From the NCBI GenBank assembly GCA_004335635.1, contig QAXH01002687.1:1-64000 (forward strand): a DNA stretch of 64,000 nucleotides, given 5' to 3'. Both the position numbers and the translations under genes were made by a program. This document shows positions 47,963 to 64,000 of this stretch, piece by piece. The notes beneath the pieces were generated by a model. The model was given only the letters and a program-made list of their open reading frames with translations. It searched no databases and was not told where the DNA came from. This DNA comes from Chloromonas sp. AAM2 (lineage: Eukaryota > Chlorophyta > Chlorophyceae > Chlamydomonadales > Chlamydomonadaceae). The first letter of the stretch is position 1. Each line of letters begins with the position of its first letter.

Positions 47963-49697
47963 GCTTCATTGTTGTCTTCTTCGTTCTCCACGTTGCCACC
48001 GGATATGTTTCTCGGGTGGCTGTGTGAGGACACTGGCACCATCCAGGTGCTACAGCCAGCAGCACTGCTGTTCATTGACTCTTTCCCAGATCACAAGATG
48101 TTCCGCGCAACGCCCAAAGCGTTCACCACAGGTTCGAAGCTTCGCCGCTTACTTACGCTATATGGCCCGCCAATTGGGTGGCTTTCAGTCTAGAGAGCAC
48201 CACAGCTATCACTCACCGTGCTCAAGTGGTTCCACAACAGCAAAGGGGTTGATAACCTTCAAGCGCTGCAGGCAGCAGGGCAGCCGTCTAGCATACCATC
48301 CAGATGCTTGCCGTCTTGGGCGGGCCTTGGTGAATGCTGTCATGGGGATCAGCAATCGCCTTGTGCAATTGCTGGAGTATTCGCATGCCCAGAGTTTGCC
48401 GCAAGGCACCTTCTGGGCTGCTGGATGTCGCAGGTGGTGGCGGCATGCAGACAACAGCCTGATGTACATGGCATGCACATTATCGCACATCTCTTTGGCT
48501 CTAGCTAGCGACCCTGCTGTACACCATGGCATGGTATTTGGCTCCTGTCCCACACTGTCAACAAACAGGTTGATCCAGACTTTCTTGAATCGAACTTCAG
48601 TTGGCAGAATGTGTTTGCTTGCTTTGTGTCGGCCTGTGACTACGGGCTGGCGTAATTGCACTCAAACGCATGGCGCATGGACACGCAAGCACTATCCACA
48701 GAACACTGTAGTGGCATGCGTGGCTACATGCGTGCCATTAGACAAGCAACCAGCCTGTTGCTCGCAAAGATATGGCAGAACCAGACACGAAGCTCCATCT
48801 TGCTGGCTCAGTTGCTGTACGGAGCGGGCTTATTTGCTTTGCTGTGTTTTGCCAGGGTCTATACAATACTGTTTATGTGCCAACAGTTCTGTTATACACT
48901 TGTTAACAGATTGGATGGGGAGCGCTACAATTAGTGTTGCCTTGAGGGCTTGCACTGCATGTTACATTGCCATCATAAAAAGAGAAGTTTGCCAGTTCTG
49001 GGACAGTTTGTGTGGATAGGCCTGTATTACCGCCAGCAACCATCGTGTGTCAGTAAAGCATGTGTATATGTGTGTGTGCACCGTACACGGGGTGAACAGC
49101 CGGGTTAACATACTGATACTGTGGTTACTGTCTCTCGATTTCGCTGTCCCAGAAGTGGCAACGCATCGTCTACCACTACACGCACTGCTCATCACGTGCA
49201 CACACAAAGCTTCACTCAGTTCACAACACACATGCTTCACTCACTCCACACAGTTTGGCCACAGCCCGCACGCACCATAGTACACTCAATCACACTTTGC
49301 CGAGAAAACACAAACCAAAAATGTGTTCCAGTGGTTCTCCCAAGGACTTGTCCCAGAACTGGCAAACTTCTTTTTTTTGCTGAGACATTGCACGTGCCAG
49401 CATGTGTGAAGTACAGCAGTTGCATTGTGGGCATCTATGACATGGCTAGACATGCAGGCAACGTGCCACATAACAGTCATTTGAGTGCACTCAACAACCA
49501 GTGTTTTGCACAGCAGGGGCGAAAGCAACCAGACGACCGTGTAATCACAGTCTGCTCAAACGTATTTTACTCAAGTCGTATTTCCCCGACAGCCCCAATC
49601 TGAATGCATATAATGGCGAATCTCTGTGAGCGTTAAGACTGTTGTCATGCCAAGAGGGTACAAGGCCGTTATCCTGCAGCAGTGTTGCAACCACGCC
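47963..49697. other. convergent 3' flanks of eIF1A and METTL14
   Basis: No gene recognised. A plus-strand frame stays open from 47883 to 49019 in a different frame from eIF1A, without any recognisable domain. The right half contains an inverted-repeat element at 48976-49378. Confidence 0.55.
48976..49378. mobile_element. MITE-like inverted-repeat element
   Basis: The left end (about 48976-49009) is AAAAAGAG then AAGTTTGCCAGTTCTGGGAC. The right end (about 49346-49378) is the exact inverted form GTCCCAGAACTGGCAAACTT followed by CTTTTTTTT. An internal diverged copy (CTGTCCCAGAAGTGGCAACG) lies at 49144. The interior is non-coding. This is the best-preserved pair in the window. Confidence 0.7.
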
Positions 49698-52600
49698 TCA
49701 ATGTCTGCCTCTTTGCATGTTGGGTGGGCTCTTTGGTCGTGCCTCTTCCACTTCTGCTGGTGTGGGAATGAGAATGGGCGCCCCGCGGGGCACACGACCG
49801 CCCATGGTGTTTTCAACATATGGTCGGCCATCAGGCATCTGCATACAAAACAGAGCATCGTAAGCCATGGCCTAAATCTTGATTAAGCAATTTGTACTCG
49901 ACACGTACCAAACAGCCCGTGCAGCAATCTGACCAACAACAATTGCAGTGTTGTCAGGCACAAACAATTCCAAGAGCAGTTCGACACCAACAGCATGTGG
50001 CTTCACTGGACAGCACAGCACGTTGGCAGCACGTGCCCCTTCTGACCTTGAAGTTCTGAGAGTAGACCTCAGGCCTGAAGTTGGAAGGGGGCAGGTTACG
50101 GCCCACCGTCACCCAGCCATTGCGGATGTTGTGCTCTTCGCCAAAGAGCTCGATGCGCCTGCAGGCAGAAAGCCAGCACCATACCAGAGCCCTGTCGTTT
50201 CTGTGGTGAAGACGTGCTCTGAAATCATGTATTGAGCTGTGCCGCACGACCATTTTTCATTTAGCGGGTGTTGACGTTGGTACCAACTGCCCAGTGAGTT
50301 ACACCGCCTTCATGAACACCCAGACCGCGCAGAACAGATGCTTTGCTTCACCCACCTTCCCAGTCACACACCCGGCTCACTCAGCGCCCAGTCATAACAG
50401 GCAGCCTACACTCACACTCACATACAGCCCCAGCCTGACCACTGCCCCTTGCCACCCACCTCTTTGCCAGGCAGAACCGCTCAATGATCTCATACATCTC
50501 CGTCGGTTTCTCCATGGAGCCTGCCGGTGGTTCCTCGGACACGATGACGTCGGTGTCGCAGTTTGCATGGATCAGGTGCCCGTCCATGTTGCGGCGCACG
50601 CTGCCCTTGATGCCCATCAGACAGTGCTCCTGGGTTCAACCAGACAGCAGACATAAACCTAAGTACTTGCTAGACAGCAGACATAGCTCACAGGTCACCT
50701 TAGTAAGCCAGCCTTGTTCAGTCGCGAACTAGTGTAGGCACTTCTGCTGAGACAGCCAATCAACTACTACCGTTGGCAATAAATAGCAGCTATCCAACAC
50801 CAGACCAAACAGGAGGTTTTTCTTTGGTGCTGCAAATAGCTGCTTGACGTACCTTAGTGTGTGTGAGCACTGAGTATGGTTCCTGGTTGATGGGCTGCAG
50901 GTAGCCCGTGCGTGGGTTGCGGTCCTTGTTGGACTTGATCCACACGATGTCCTCTACTCGCCGGAAGCCCCACTTGTTGAGGCAGTGCCGCCCGGCGTCC
51001 AGGCCCTCGGCCGTCCCACACCTGCACACGCGGCAGCAGCATCCACACTGCTGATGTGTGAAACGCAGGAGAAAAGCCCACACTGTTCAAGTGTTGGCTT
51101 GCAAAAGCTTGAAGCTTTGCTTCTGCTGCCTGTTCATGTCCGTTCATTCCTGAGCATGCCTCTGTGCCCCAACCATAGCGTGCTGAGCTACTGTTGCAAC
51201 CTGTTATACTACAGAGTCAACTGAAGATCCCACCCAGAAAAGCCCAGCCTGGTGCTCTGCTCATGCTGCGGAACACACTCACACTGTTTATGCGTGTAAA
51301 GGCGCTCCGGGCATTGCTCATGTGGTGAATTCAATCTCGATCCCGTTTTGCATGTCTTGTGTGTTCAATGGCGTCTCTGCGATACACTTGTACGCTATTC
51401 TACTCCCAGGAGATTCATGCCTATGCATTCTACTCGCCAGACAAACTAGGGCAGCGAGCAGTAGGGTGATCAGCATATACAGCAGGCGGGCTGTGATTGC
51501 TGGGACCCATGATTTCTCACCATAGGAATATGAAGGAGGGCGTGTCTGCGATGTTCTCAATCTCCAGCGCCTGGATGTCCTGCCACGCCCAATACTCGCG
51601 GTCACGCAGACCGGGCTGCAACAGAGAAGACACACAAACGTTGCCAAGGTGAAGAAAAGGAAGCACAACTGCAGCAGAGCGGCACTGTGCTGTGCTCGAT
51701 CTGGTGTTACAAACGTGGGAGGGAGTGCAGGTAACGGAACACTTGTACAGACGTACAACCAGGCATTTCAACCAGCGCCACAAGAAGCATGTGTTTACAT
51801 GGCCTTCAGTCCGGGGAGGACTGCTCAGCAGGGGCAAGGGGGGAAAAGGAAATTAAAGCTTCAAGCCACCACTGCACCCTAAGCAACAACCGCAAAATCA
51901 ACCGCAATGCAAATTGATTGGCTGATTGGCTGTCTCATCATGTTGCTGGTTTTGCATAAATGCCACCTTGAGTATTGCTGTCTTCACGACGAACACGTAC
52001 TCAAGAAGGCCTGAGACCCCTGACTGTTCCAATCCTATCTGACTGCTCCATCCTATCTGACTTTTTCATCCTATTGCGTGAAAAGTTTGGGTGTACAACG
52101 CCTCCTAGGTACCATCCAGGTACTGCTTCATCTTCAAGCGTGAAGGAGCGATTCTGTGTGAAGGACACGCACCGCATGAGGCGCCCTCCGGATGTACTCC
52201 TCCCAGGGCGGGTCAACCAGGATTACATCGAACTTGGTGCCAAACGTCTCCGGGGAGAGCTTGAGCGTGCGCAGGTCGGCCTGCAGGGGTGAAGGAGTGT
52301 GGGAGGGAGCAGTGCCTGCTGTGCGACGACCAGTGCTGGTGACGGTGCCAGGCTCGGGCAGGTTTGGGGCGTCTGTGGTCGTGTTACGTGTCCAAGCAGA
52401 CACGTCCTGTTGTGCAGCACGTTTGCTTTTTCCCCCAACCTTCTAAAGCGCTCAGACTGATTGTGCACATGAGCTTCTTGTCAACCGTCGGCCCTCCCAG
52501 CGTGTAAAAGAACGTTTTTCTGAACTTAGACTGTCAAAACAGCCTTCAGAGTCAGATACTTGAGCAACCACGACACCTTGTGCTGAAGAAACTTGCGCTG

Positions 52601-54926
52601 AGCTCATCTGCTCATCAGCCGTGCAAGAGTTCTGCACCCGAACCCCGTCCTGGTTAAGCACCTACCCCCGTCCTGGTCAAGCACCTACCCCCGTCCTGGT
52701 CAAGCACCTACCCCCATNNNNNNNNNNNNNNNNNNNNNNNNNNNNNNNNNNNNNNNNNNNNNNNNNNNNNNNNNNNNNNNNNNNNNNNNNNNNNNNNNNN
52801 NNNNNNNNNNNNNNNNNNNNNNNNNCCCCCGTCCTGGTCAAGCACCTACCCCCGTCCTGGTCAAGCACCTACCCCCGTCCTGGTCAAGCACCTACCCCCG
52901 TCCTGGTCAAGCACCTACTCAGCACCACGTCTTGCTGACCTGAGGTACTCAGCACCAGCATGGCTTACATTGAGGAAGTACGCGGGCGTGGTGTGGTCCG
53001 CCACCATCTGGTCCTTCATGCGGATCAGCTCCTTCATCTTCGGGTATTCCTCATACCTATCAGTGTGCCATGGGAGAGGGTTCGAGTCAAGCACACACTG
53101 TGCGCAGCGATCTATGAAAGAGAAAACTGAATAACATGCCATACGTGAATGGACTGTCAGATACAGGTAGATATGTTCAAGCCACTGAGATATGCCTTGA
53201 CAATATTCAGGTTTCAGATTTCAAGTGGAAGGATGCGGGACAGAGGGAAAAACCCAAGCAGTCCACAACTTCACACAACTTGAACACACGCAGCTGCTGC
53301 AACAAGTAAGCCGGCTGTTGCCAACGTGCAGTCATCTGAGTCATGCATCACACATGCAGCACGTGTACGCTCTGTGAGCCGTGACCTGCAAGTGCCCACC
53401 TGTCAGTAAGGTGTGAATCCCGCAGGTAATTCTGTGGCCTGGCCCCTGTGTCCACGAACTGCTGACAGTAGTCATTCTTAACCTCCTTTGCGCCTGGTGC
53501 CGCGCTCTGACTGCCTGGTGCCTTATACCCCGTGCCACCCCTCGCCGCCTGGGCTAAAGCCGCGGAAGACACGTTCTGTCCCCGCCCACCCCCACCCCCT
53601 CCCTGCCCCATACCCTGCCCCATCATCCCCTGCTGTTGCTGCTGCTGCTGTTGTTGTTGTTGGTGCTGTTGCTGTAAGTGAGGCGGTGGGAAGGGCATGA
53701 TGGATTGGGGCGGGCCTTGGGTGTGGGGTGGTGGTGGGCCCGGTTGCTGTTGCATGCCCATGATCGGGGGCATGGGTGGGGGTGGCATGTTTTGAGGCCC
53801 TCCCTGCATCATCATGCCACCAGGCGGGCCAGGGGGCCCTCCATGCATTTGACCAGGGTGCATGGGTACAGGTGGCATGGACATGGAGCCGTCCGGTCGT
53901 TGCATGGGCGGGCCAGAGGGTTGCATGCCGCCGGGCGGGCCCAAGGGTGGAGGTCCAGGCGGCTGCATGGGGGGCATGGGCCGGCCTTGCATGCCTGCGT
54001 GGCAAACATCGTGATCACGTAGTAGACATGTAATGTGATGATGTGAGCAAATGACCGACACGTGCTTGTACCCCCGCCTGCTAGCTGTTGATGACATGTC
54101 CTATACGTCCTATACGACTGAACTGAACTGATTTGCTGGGGTTCACTGTTCACGGCTGAGGTCAGTCGTTTCGCTGCTGAGAGTAGGCGCTGCGGACTGA
54201 TCGCAATGATGCGCCTTGTACCCATGCCCTGCAGCCTTGACATGTGTACCTTTGAAATGATGCGGAATCACAACGCATATTTGATCCTTCAAATGTCAGT
54301 GTGGCACCCACCAAAAGGCATCACAGGTGGCATGCCAGGCGCATTGCCCAACTGTCCTGCCGGTCCAGGGAAGCTCATGGGTTGGGAGGGGTTCATTTGA
54401 TCCATGTGCATGGGGACCCCTGAAAGCACACAATGGCGTCGTGATGGCCTATGCACAGAGGCTGAGCTGGGGCGCTAGGTGCTGGGCATTCAAGGTACAA
54501 CTGTGCTGTACCGCGTCCAGCCAGCAGTGTCAAGACACCAACATATAGGCAGGCTGGACTCTTCGCACATGTGGGCAAGTATCGTCCTTGCACAACCTCG
54601 CGGTGCTTGTGGCATTGATCTTCAGAGCGCTGTCATGCGCATGCAGCTAGAGGCACAACAAGAGGTTCTATGGCTGCAGTGGAGGTGCACATCTTGCATA
54701 TGTGTGCATGAATGAGCTTGCATGCGTGCCTCAGGCCTGCCACAGGAGTTACACATGTGTGTGCAGTATGGCTCGCCCATACCAACGGCTGATTGCATGT
54801 ACAACTACATGGCAACTCACCTCCCATGAAGTTGGATTGCTGGCCTTGGCCCCCACCACCTCGTCCCCCTCCGAAGTCATCTCGCTGGCCCCGTCCTCGC
54901 CCTCTGCCCCGTCTACCTCCTTGCAT
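49698..54926 (-). CDS. METTL14: METTL14/MTB subunit of the mRNA m6A methyltransferase
   Basis: Ten exons in phase: 54821-54926, 54312-54419, 53400-53994, 52969-53056, 52173-52280, 51521-51615, 50853-51021, 50460-50629, 50047-50158, 49698-49838, giving about 563 residues. The first about 265 residues are low complexity: an RGG-type start ([20 protein letters not shown]), then Pro/Met/Gly-rich sequence and a poly-Gln run (53633-53676). The conserved part begins [20 protein letters not shown] and includes [111 protein letters not shown] and [14 protein letters not shown]. The end is [20 protein letters not shown]. In the nuclear writer complex it partners METTL3/MTA and binds RNA. It keeps DPPW, as plant MTB does, where animal METTL14 has EPPL. 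Confidence 0.95.
52019..52078. repeat. about 20-bp tandem repeat x3 in METTL14 intron
   Basis: Three similar units of the form TCC(A)ATCCTATCTGACTG lie just downstream of exon 5 on the gene strand. Confidence 0.75.
52641..52917. repeat. 23-bp minisatellite interrupted by an assembly gap
   Basis: Units containing GTCCTGGTCAAGCACCTA repeat every 23 bp on both sides of the N block. The array lies in METTL14 intron 4. The true copy number is unknown because the gap falls inside it. Confidence 0.95.
52718..52825. other. assembly gap, 108 N
   Basis: A run of 108 N inside the 23-bp minisatellite. The flanking sequence is intronic, so the METTL14 coding sequence is not affected. Confidence 1.
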
Positions 54927-55329
54927 GTCGCAGCTATGCTGTCAATATTTACTGCATGGGGTCTGGTGCCTCACTTAAGGAGCTGCTGGGCTTGCTGCGG
55001 CCACATGTACAAGATGCAGTCGCCATAAGCCCAGGCATGGTATGGTAAGTACCGTAAGAATCTATGCCGCTGCAGGCAGGCTGCCTCACCTCACAGCAGC
55101 TGATGCTGCTGGTTGTCAGATCTGGATTGATGAACAAAAGTGCGAGCGGCCGGATGGCATGGACATGCAAAAGTCGGTTCAAGTCACGCGCTAGTAGGGC
55201 ATGCATTCCAGACATTACATGATACACCTCAGCGAACCACACCCTTTGGTCAACGGTCGCGATGGAAAACGGGCGGTTCCGCGATCATATCGCGCACCCG
55301 TCGCTGCGTTCGGATTGTAGGCTTGCAAG
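54927..55329. promoter_or_regulatory. divergent spacer between METTL14 and LPD
   Basis: 403 bp separate the two facing-away ATG codons. I could not assign a TATA box or a named element. Confidence 0.6.
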
Positions 55330-59495
<4,166 letters not shown>

Positions 59496-60028
59496 ACGCA
59501 TGCAGTGCTCACCTGCTTGAAGTGGCTGTAGCGCCTAACAGCTTGTGATTATATACGTTGCTGACGTTGTTGTCTTAGAGCTTTGTTCCTGTATGGAATC
59601 AGATAGTGTAATCACATAGAGCAATTTGAAATGCAATTGAGAAGCAAGGGTTACCTTGGAGCTGTTTGAAGGTCGGTGACCTTGGTTGGCCTGTCAGGAT
59701 AATGGAGTCACATCACACTTGAGCAAGGCACAGCAAGGCACATGCCTCGTTCAATCAACGCTTGGACGTATGTCAGAACTAAAGCAGCATGTCAGGCCAG
59801 ATAACGGACATGTCTCTTGCAACCGCTTGAGCCCGAGTCAACGACAAAGTAGCCTGCCATGGATCCAATCAATTTGCAGTCGCCATTGATTTGCAGATTC
59901 AGATTGGCAACTGCCAAACCGCCAGCCAAACATTTTTTTCGCAGTGTGCTTAGTATAAGCCGTGCAGCCAGTAGTAATCGTTTATACTCAGGCAATCACT
60001 CTGACTTCGGAGACCCTCGCCGTACAAG
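59496..60028. other. spacer between LPD and PheRS
   Basis: LPD 3' flank with the TGTAA signal, followed by the 5' flank of the synthetase. No further gene recognised. Confidence 0.6.
59607..59611 (+). terminator. TGTAA poly(A) signal candidate
   Basis: TGTAA lies 112 bp after the LPD stop codon. Confidence 0.5.
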
Positions 60029-63000
60029 ATGCTGCTTCGGGGCCCTGCCTTTGCTGGCTTGGCACGCACTTGCTCGACCAGTGGGCGAGCGGTGCCAGTT
60101 GCTAGCGTCGCGCCAGTAGCTTCACGCCGTCTGCTGCGTGCCACACCGGCCTTCCAGCCAGCTGATGGTACCCACCACAAGCAGCGATGGGTGGCCAGCA
60201 ACGCAGTAGCAGTGCAGGCTGGCCGGGCGCCCCCACGCGAGCAGATATTCACCCAGGACTCCAACAACAATGTCACGGACTACATCTACGAGAAGATGGG
60301 CATGAACTTGCATCAGCAACCAGCACACCCCATTGGAATCATCAAGCAGGTGTGCCCCCTTGGGAAATAACATGTGGAAGCCGCGCATGCGTGCATGGCC
60401 CAGCTATCGTTGAGCATGGGCATGCCATTCGTGCTCATCGTGATAGCATGCGGCCCGTCGACTGACATGCACGCACGGGTACACCATGTCGTGATATGCA
60501 AGCACGAGTACACAAGTACAGCTGTGCATGCAGTGCATCCCAAGCCTGTGTCTGGCAGCTGCCAATGTCAACACGTTGCCATCTGACCTGGCCCTTGCAC
60601 TTTAAAAAGTTTGCACTCTGAGCGCAAGCCCACAATGCAATACTGCACATGGCTGCCTCAACACAGCTTCCTCACACCACTATCACTTGCAATAACTGCT
60701 GTGGTTCTTTACTGTGGGCGTCCGCTTATGTTTCAGGCTATTTATGATTACTTTGACAAGAACTACCCAGGAAAATTCAACAAGTTCGATGACCTGTTTC
60801 CCGTCGTCACAACTGTGGCTAACTTCGATGAGGTTAGTGGGGCAAGGCGTGGTTAGTGCAGCACGGTGGAGTGGTAGGGGTGGCGAGTCAGGCATTACGG
60901 AGTGACAGAAATTCCAAACGTGGTCAGGCTTCAGGGTGTGGAGAAGGCAATTGAAAGGCCAGAGGTGCCAAGGAAGTGGGGCAGAGGCGAAGTGGCAGGG
61001 ATGGGAAACTGACAACCGGTGGCAGTGTGACTGTGAACAGCAGGACGTACTGCAGTGGTGCCAATGTCATGCGGTAGATTGTGAATACCATGCACCGGGC
61101 ACGTGACTGCCCCACCTCAGAGAAAGGATGCAGAGGGTTACCAAGGTGCCTCAGGGTCCAGTGGCAGCAATGAATGTTGCGTGACATGTTGTCTCAGTGC
61201 TTACAAGAGATTAGGAACGGGGTCAACATGCAACACACATGCTACATGGAAGTGAGGCATGGGATGGCCACACGTGCCTCACATCTCATGCCAGTCTGTG
61301 CAGCCTTGGCGCACGTTCTCCATTCCAGTGCCTTAACAGGGTAGGAGTGAGTAGTGCGCACATGCACGTACACGCACCAGACATGGGAGCTTCAAGCACA
61401 TACGAAGGGAGATTGCCCAAACGTGCCTCACTCTGTCTATGTCAGTTTGCCTAGCCTCGGCACACATTTTCCCCATGTGTTGTCTGTCGTGGGCAGATGC
61501 TTGTGCCCGCTGACCACGTGAGCCGCTCGCCCAACGACACGTACTACGTCACCCGCGACACCGTGCTCAGGTGCCACACATCGGCACACCAGGTGCGCAC
61601 ACGCTTGCACGGCCTGCATGGCAGTTTCAACGCTAGAAGGGTTCAGGCTGATACGGCTTATAAGTGAATTGCTTTAACATGAAGTGCAGCTGAAGCAGGC
61701 TGTGAGACACCCTCGCCGAGTAGCGCACCTGTCTGGGTACACGCTTGGAAGTGCACGCATGGGGGTGCACGCTTGGGGGTACACGTATGGGGGTATACGC
61801 ATGGGGTTACACGCATGGTGGTATACGCAAGGGGGTACACGCACGCATGGTGGTGCACCGTACACGAGGCATGATGCAAGTGGAACAAGCTCTCTCAAAG
61901 CATCCCTGATGCATGTGTGTTTGTGGGTGTAATTGGAACAAACACAAAGTGCAATCTAAGAGGAACCTAGGGAACCCACTGCATGGCGAGCTGCCACACT
62001 CAACACATGCATTCATCTCACTCATTCATTTCTGTGTGTGTTATTTTTCCCTTGTCAGGCCGAGATGCTGCGCAAGGGCGAGCGCGGCTTCCTGGTGACT
62101 GGGGACGTGTACCGGCGCGACACCATCGACGCCACGCACTACCCGGTCTTCCACCAGATGGAGGGAGTGAGGGTGTTTGCACCGCAGGTGAGGTCGTGGG
62201 GGGAGCAGGCTTCCCAGGTGTATCAAGATCAGGAGCGCAGGGAATATGGGAGGGAGGTTAAGGGAGGGTGTGCGTCGGGAGCTGTGCATGCGCGTCTACC
62301 ACAGTTGGAGTGAATCCATTGTGAGAGTGGTTGCAGCTTGAGCCAATTAGGGTAGCAAGGTGTGAGGCGGCACAGGTGTGTGTTAAAGCAGACAGGTGCC
62401 AGTGTGTACCGGCGAGATAGGCAGGGAGCCCATGAGGGCGGAGTGTGGTGCAGCATGCCTCCTTGACTCATGCAACTGATGTAAGCAGGTATCAAGGCCA
62501 GGAGCAAGGAGGTTGCTGGTGCAACTAGAGCCAAGTGCGGGAGCACAAATAAGTACAAATACAGGCGTGTGCAAGCATCTGGGTGCAAGAGGTTTGCACA
62601 GAGCGGCAAGCAACGGGTAGTTATTCAATGGCCGCACACTCCAGTATTGTGCATCATCTTTCCAATTGTCAGATTCCACATCCACTTGCCCACATGGCAT
62701 GTCATTTCCCCTCTTTCTCTAACCATGTTGTCCTGCTGACTGTTTGCCCAGGAGTGGGAGGCCGCAGGTAAGGACGCCACTGAGTTTGCCGCCATGGAGC
62801 TTAAGGCAGCGCTGGAGGGGCTGGCCAAGCACCTGTTCGGGGACGTGGAGTGCAGATGGTGGGTGCCTGGCGAGTGTGGCTTGTGGTTCAACGGGACTGT
62901 GTGTTTCATTCAACCGGGTGCTCGGCTGGGCCACGCGCTTCAGTGGGGGTGGGAGTGGGGATTCGATTCAGCAAGTGCAGACGGTGGGTGAATGGGTTGG

Positions 63001-64000
63001 CCACGTGCTTCATGGGAGGACTTTCTCCGTTCTAGCAGAGGCCATGGGCCCATGGGACCAGGCCTCACTGGTTCTTGTAACGGGCTTTTCAGTCATACCA
63101 CGCATGAGTGGCACATGGACGGTCCACGGCATGGGTTGGGGGTGTTTTCTCACGACACATGGGAGATCGGTACAGTGCAAAGTGTGCATTTTAATTGGCA
63201 TATACAGGGCAAGTACAATGCAAGGTGTGCATGTTAATTGGCATATACAGGGCAAGTACAGTGCAAGGTGTGCATGTTAATTGGCATATACAGGGCAAGT
63301 ACAGGGCAAGGTGTGCATGTTAATTGGCATATACAGAGCAAGTACAGTGCAAAGTGTGCATGTTAATTGGCATATACAGAGCAAGTACAGTGCAAAGTGT
63401 GCATTTTAATTGGCGTATACAGGGCAAGTACAGTGCCAGGTGTGCAGTGGTGGATGGGTGCACCCTTGGGCTTGCCTGGCAGCATGCCAGTGCTGTCCAC
63501 AGAGCTGGAAGCACCAGCGGCCAGTGATTCCGCCAGTTGGTTCTGGTAAACAGGTGTTTGCATCAGTGATGATCAGCAAGTCGGCTATTGTGGTCGCATC
63601 TGAGTGGCGCTTGTGTGGCTCAAGAGTGTCAAGGGCGGGCCAGGCAGGGCGGGCAAGGCTTGATAGTGCAAGAGCAGAGCATGCCAGGGAACGGGCTGGG
63701 CACAGCAGTACAGGGCAGGGCACAGCAATAGCAGGCAATTCGGAAGCAGGACCATGAACTGATGGAGCAGGCCATTGACAATGATTTTGACACGCTTTGG
63801 TTCATTTCCTTTTGCCTGGGATGCAGGATTGACGCGTACTTTCCCTTCACAGAGCCTTCTTACGAACTAGAGATCTTCTTTAATGGTGAGGGGATATGGG
63901 CAGCGGGGCAGACAGTGTTGCGGCATAAGTAAGTGTAGGCTGCATGGAATGTAGACCGTGTGGCCGTTGTTATGACGTGTGAACACAGGCCCAGTGGCTT
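60029..64000 (+). CDS. FARS2: organellar phenylalanyl-tRNA synthetase, 3' part outside window
   Basis: Six exons in phase: 60029-60349, 60737-60832, 61497-61592, 62059-62187, 62752-62858, 63827-63885. The gene continues past the window end. A basic, Ala/Arg-rich presequence of about 70 residues precedes [20 protein letters not shown]. Then come [76 protein letters not shown] and [14 protein letters not shown], all signatures of the single-chain class II synthetase of mitochondria and plastids; motif 2 and the Phe pocket lie here. The C-terminal anticodon-binding (FDX-ACB) domain must lie beyond 64000. A stretch after CACAG at about 63989 reads A-Q-W-L, as expected for the next exon, but only in a phase that does not match the donor at 63885, so this joint is unresolved. 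Confidence 0.93.
61730..61860. repeat. degenerate 15-bp tandem repeat
   Basis: About eight diverged units of the form GGGGGTAYACGCATG in an intron of the synthetase. Confidence 0.8.
63182..63446. repeat. 43-bp minisatellite, about 6 copies
   Basis: Units start with GTGTGCAT at 63182, 63225, 63268, 63311, 63354 and 63397, with a partial unit at 63440. Each contains TTAATTGGCATATACAG and GCAAGTACA. It lies in an intron of the synthetase. Confidence 0.95.

Overview
This window is nuclear DNA of a eukaryote with compact, intron-rich genes, most likely a chlorophyte green alga. Three things point there: a chlorophyll-binding PSI antenna gene, a copper transporter with a long Cys/Met-rich ectodomain of the Chlamydomonas CTR type, and TGTAA (the green-algal poly(A) signal) 66-251 bases after several stop codons. 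I cannot name the genus. All gene models were assembled by hand from exon-sized reading frames, GT-AG (one GC-AG) splice sites and phase matching. Internal exon ends may be off by a base or two, and UTRs were not resolved.

Layout: (-) a secreted protein with three saposin-B domains (1857-7092); (-) a CTR-type copper transporter (8875-14019); (-) the SUMO E2 enzyme UBC9 (16719-20013); (-) a MAPK15/ERK7-like kinase (23192-26415), divergent from (+) a stand-alone homoserine dehydrogenase (26778-30721); (+) an LHCA-type antenna protein (32745-35736); (+) a retropepsin-fold protein whose catalytic Asp reads His (38370-39413), tail to tail with (-) a 57-residue MYND zinc finger ORF (39699-39872); (-) a GMP reductase (40491-45232), divergent from a tentative (+) gene (45423-46562); (+) eIF1A (46692-47962); (-) the METTL14/MTB subunit of the m6A writer (49698-54926), divergent from (+) mitochondrial-type dihydrolipoamide dehydrogenase (55330-59495); (+) organellar phenylalanyl-tRNA synthetase (60029 to beyond the window).

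The genes are mostly unrelated housekeeping functions: copper uptake, SUMO conjugation, amino-acid and purine metabolism, light harvesting, translation, RNA methylation and 2-oxoacid oxidation. There is no operon-like logic. Several pairs share short divergent spacers.

The non-coding space is full of structure. A dispersed repeat, often in inverted pairs, looks like a MITE family. A nearly loop-free palindrome of about 438 bp lies at 37577-38014. Intronic minisatellites include three unrelated arrays that all have a 23-bp period. A 70-bp duplication copies a splice-acceptor-like region in the kinase gene, and an assembly gap of 108 N sits inside one minisatellite. The spacers 14020-16718, 20014-23191, 30722-32744 and 35737-38369 hold no gene I can recognise.
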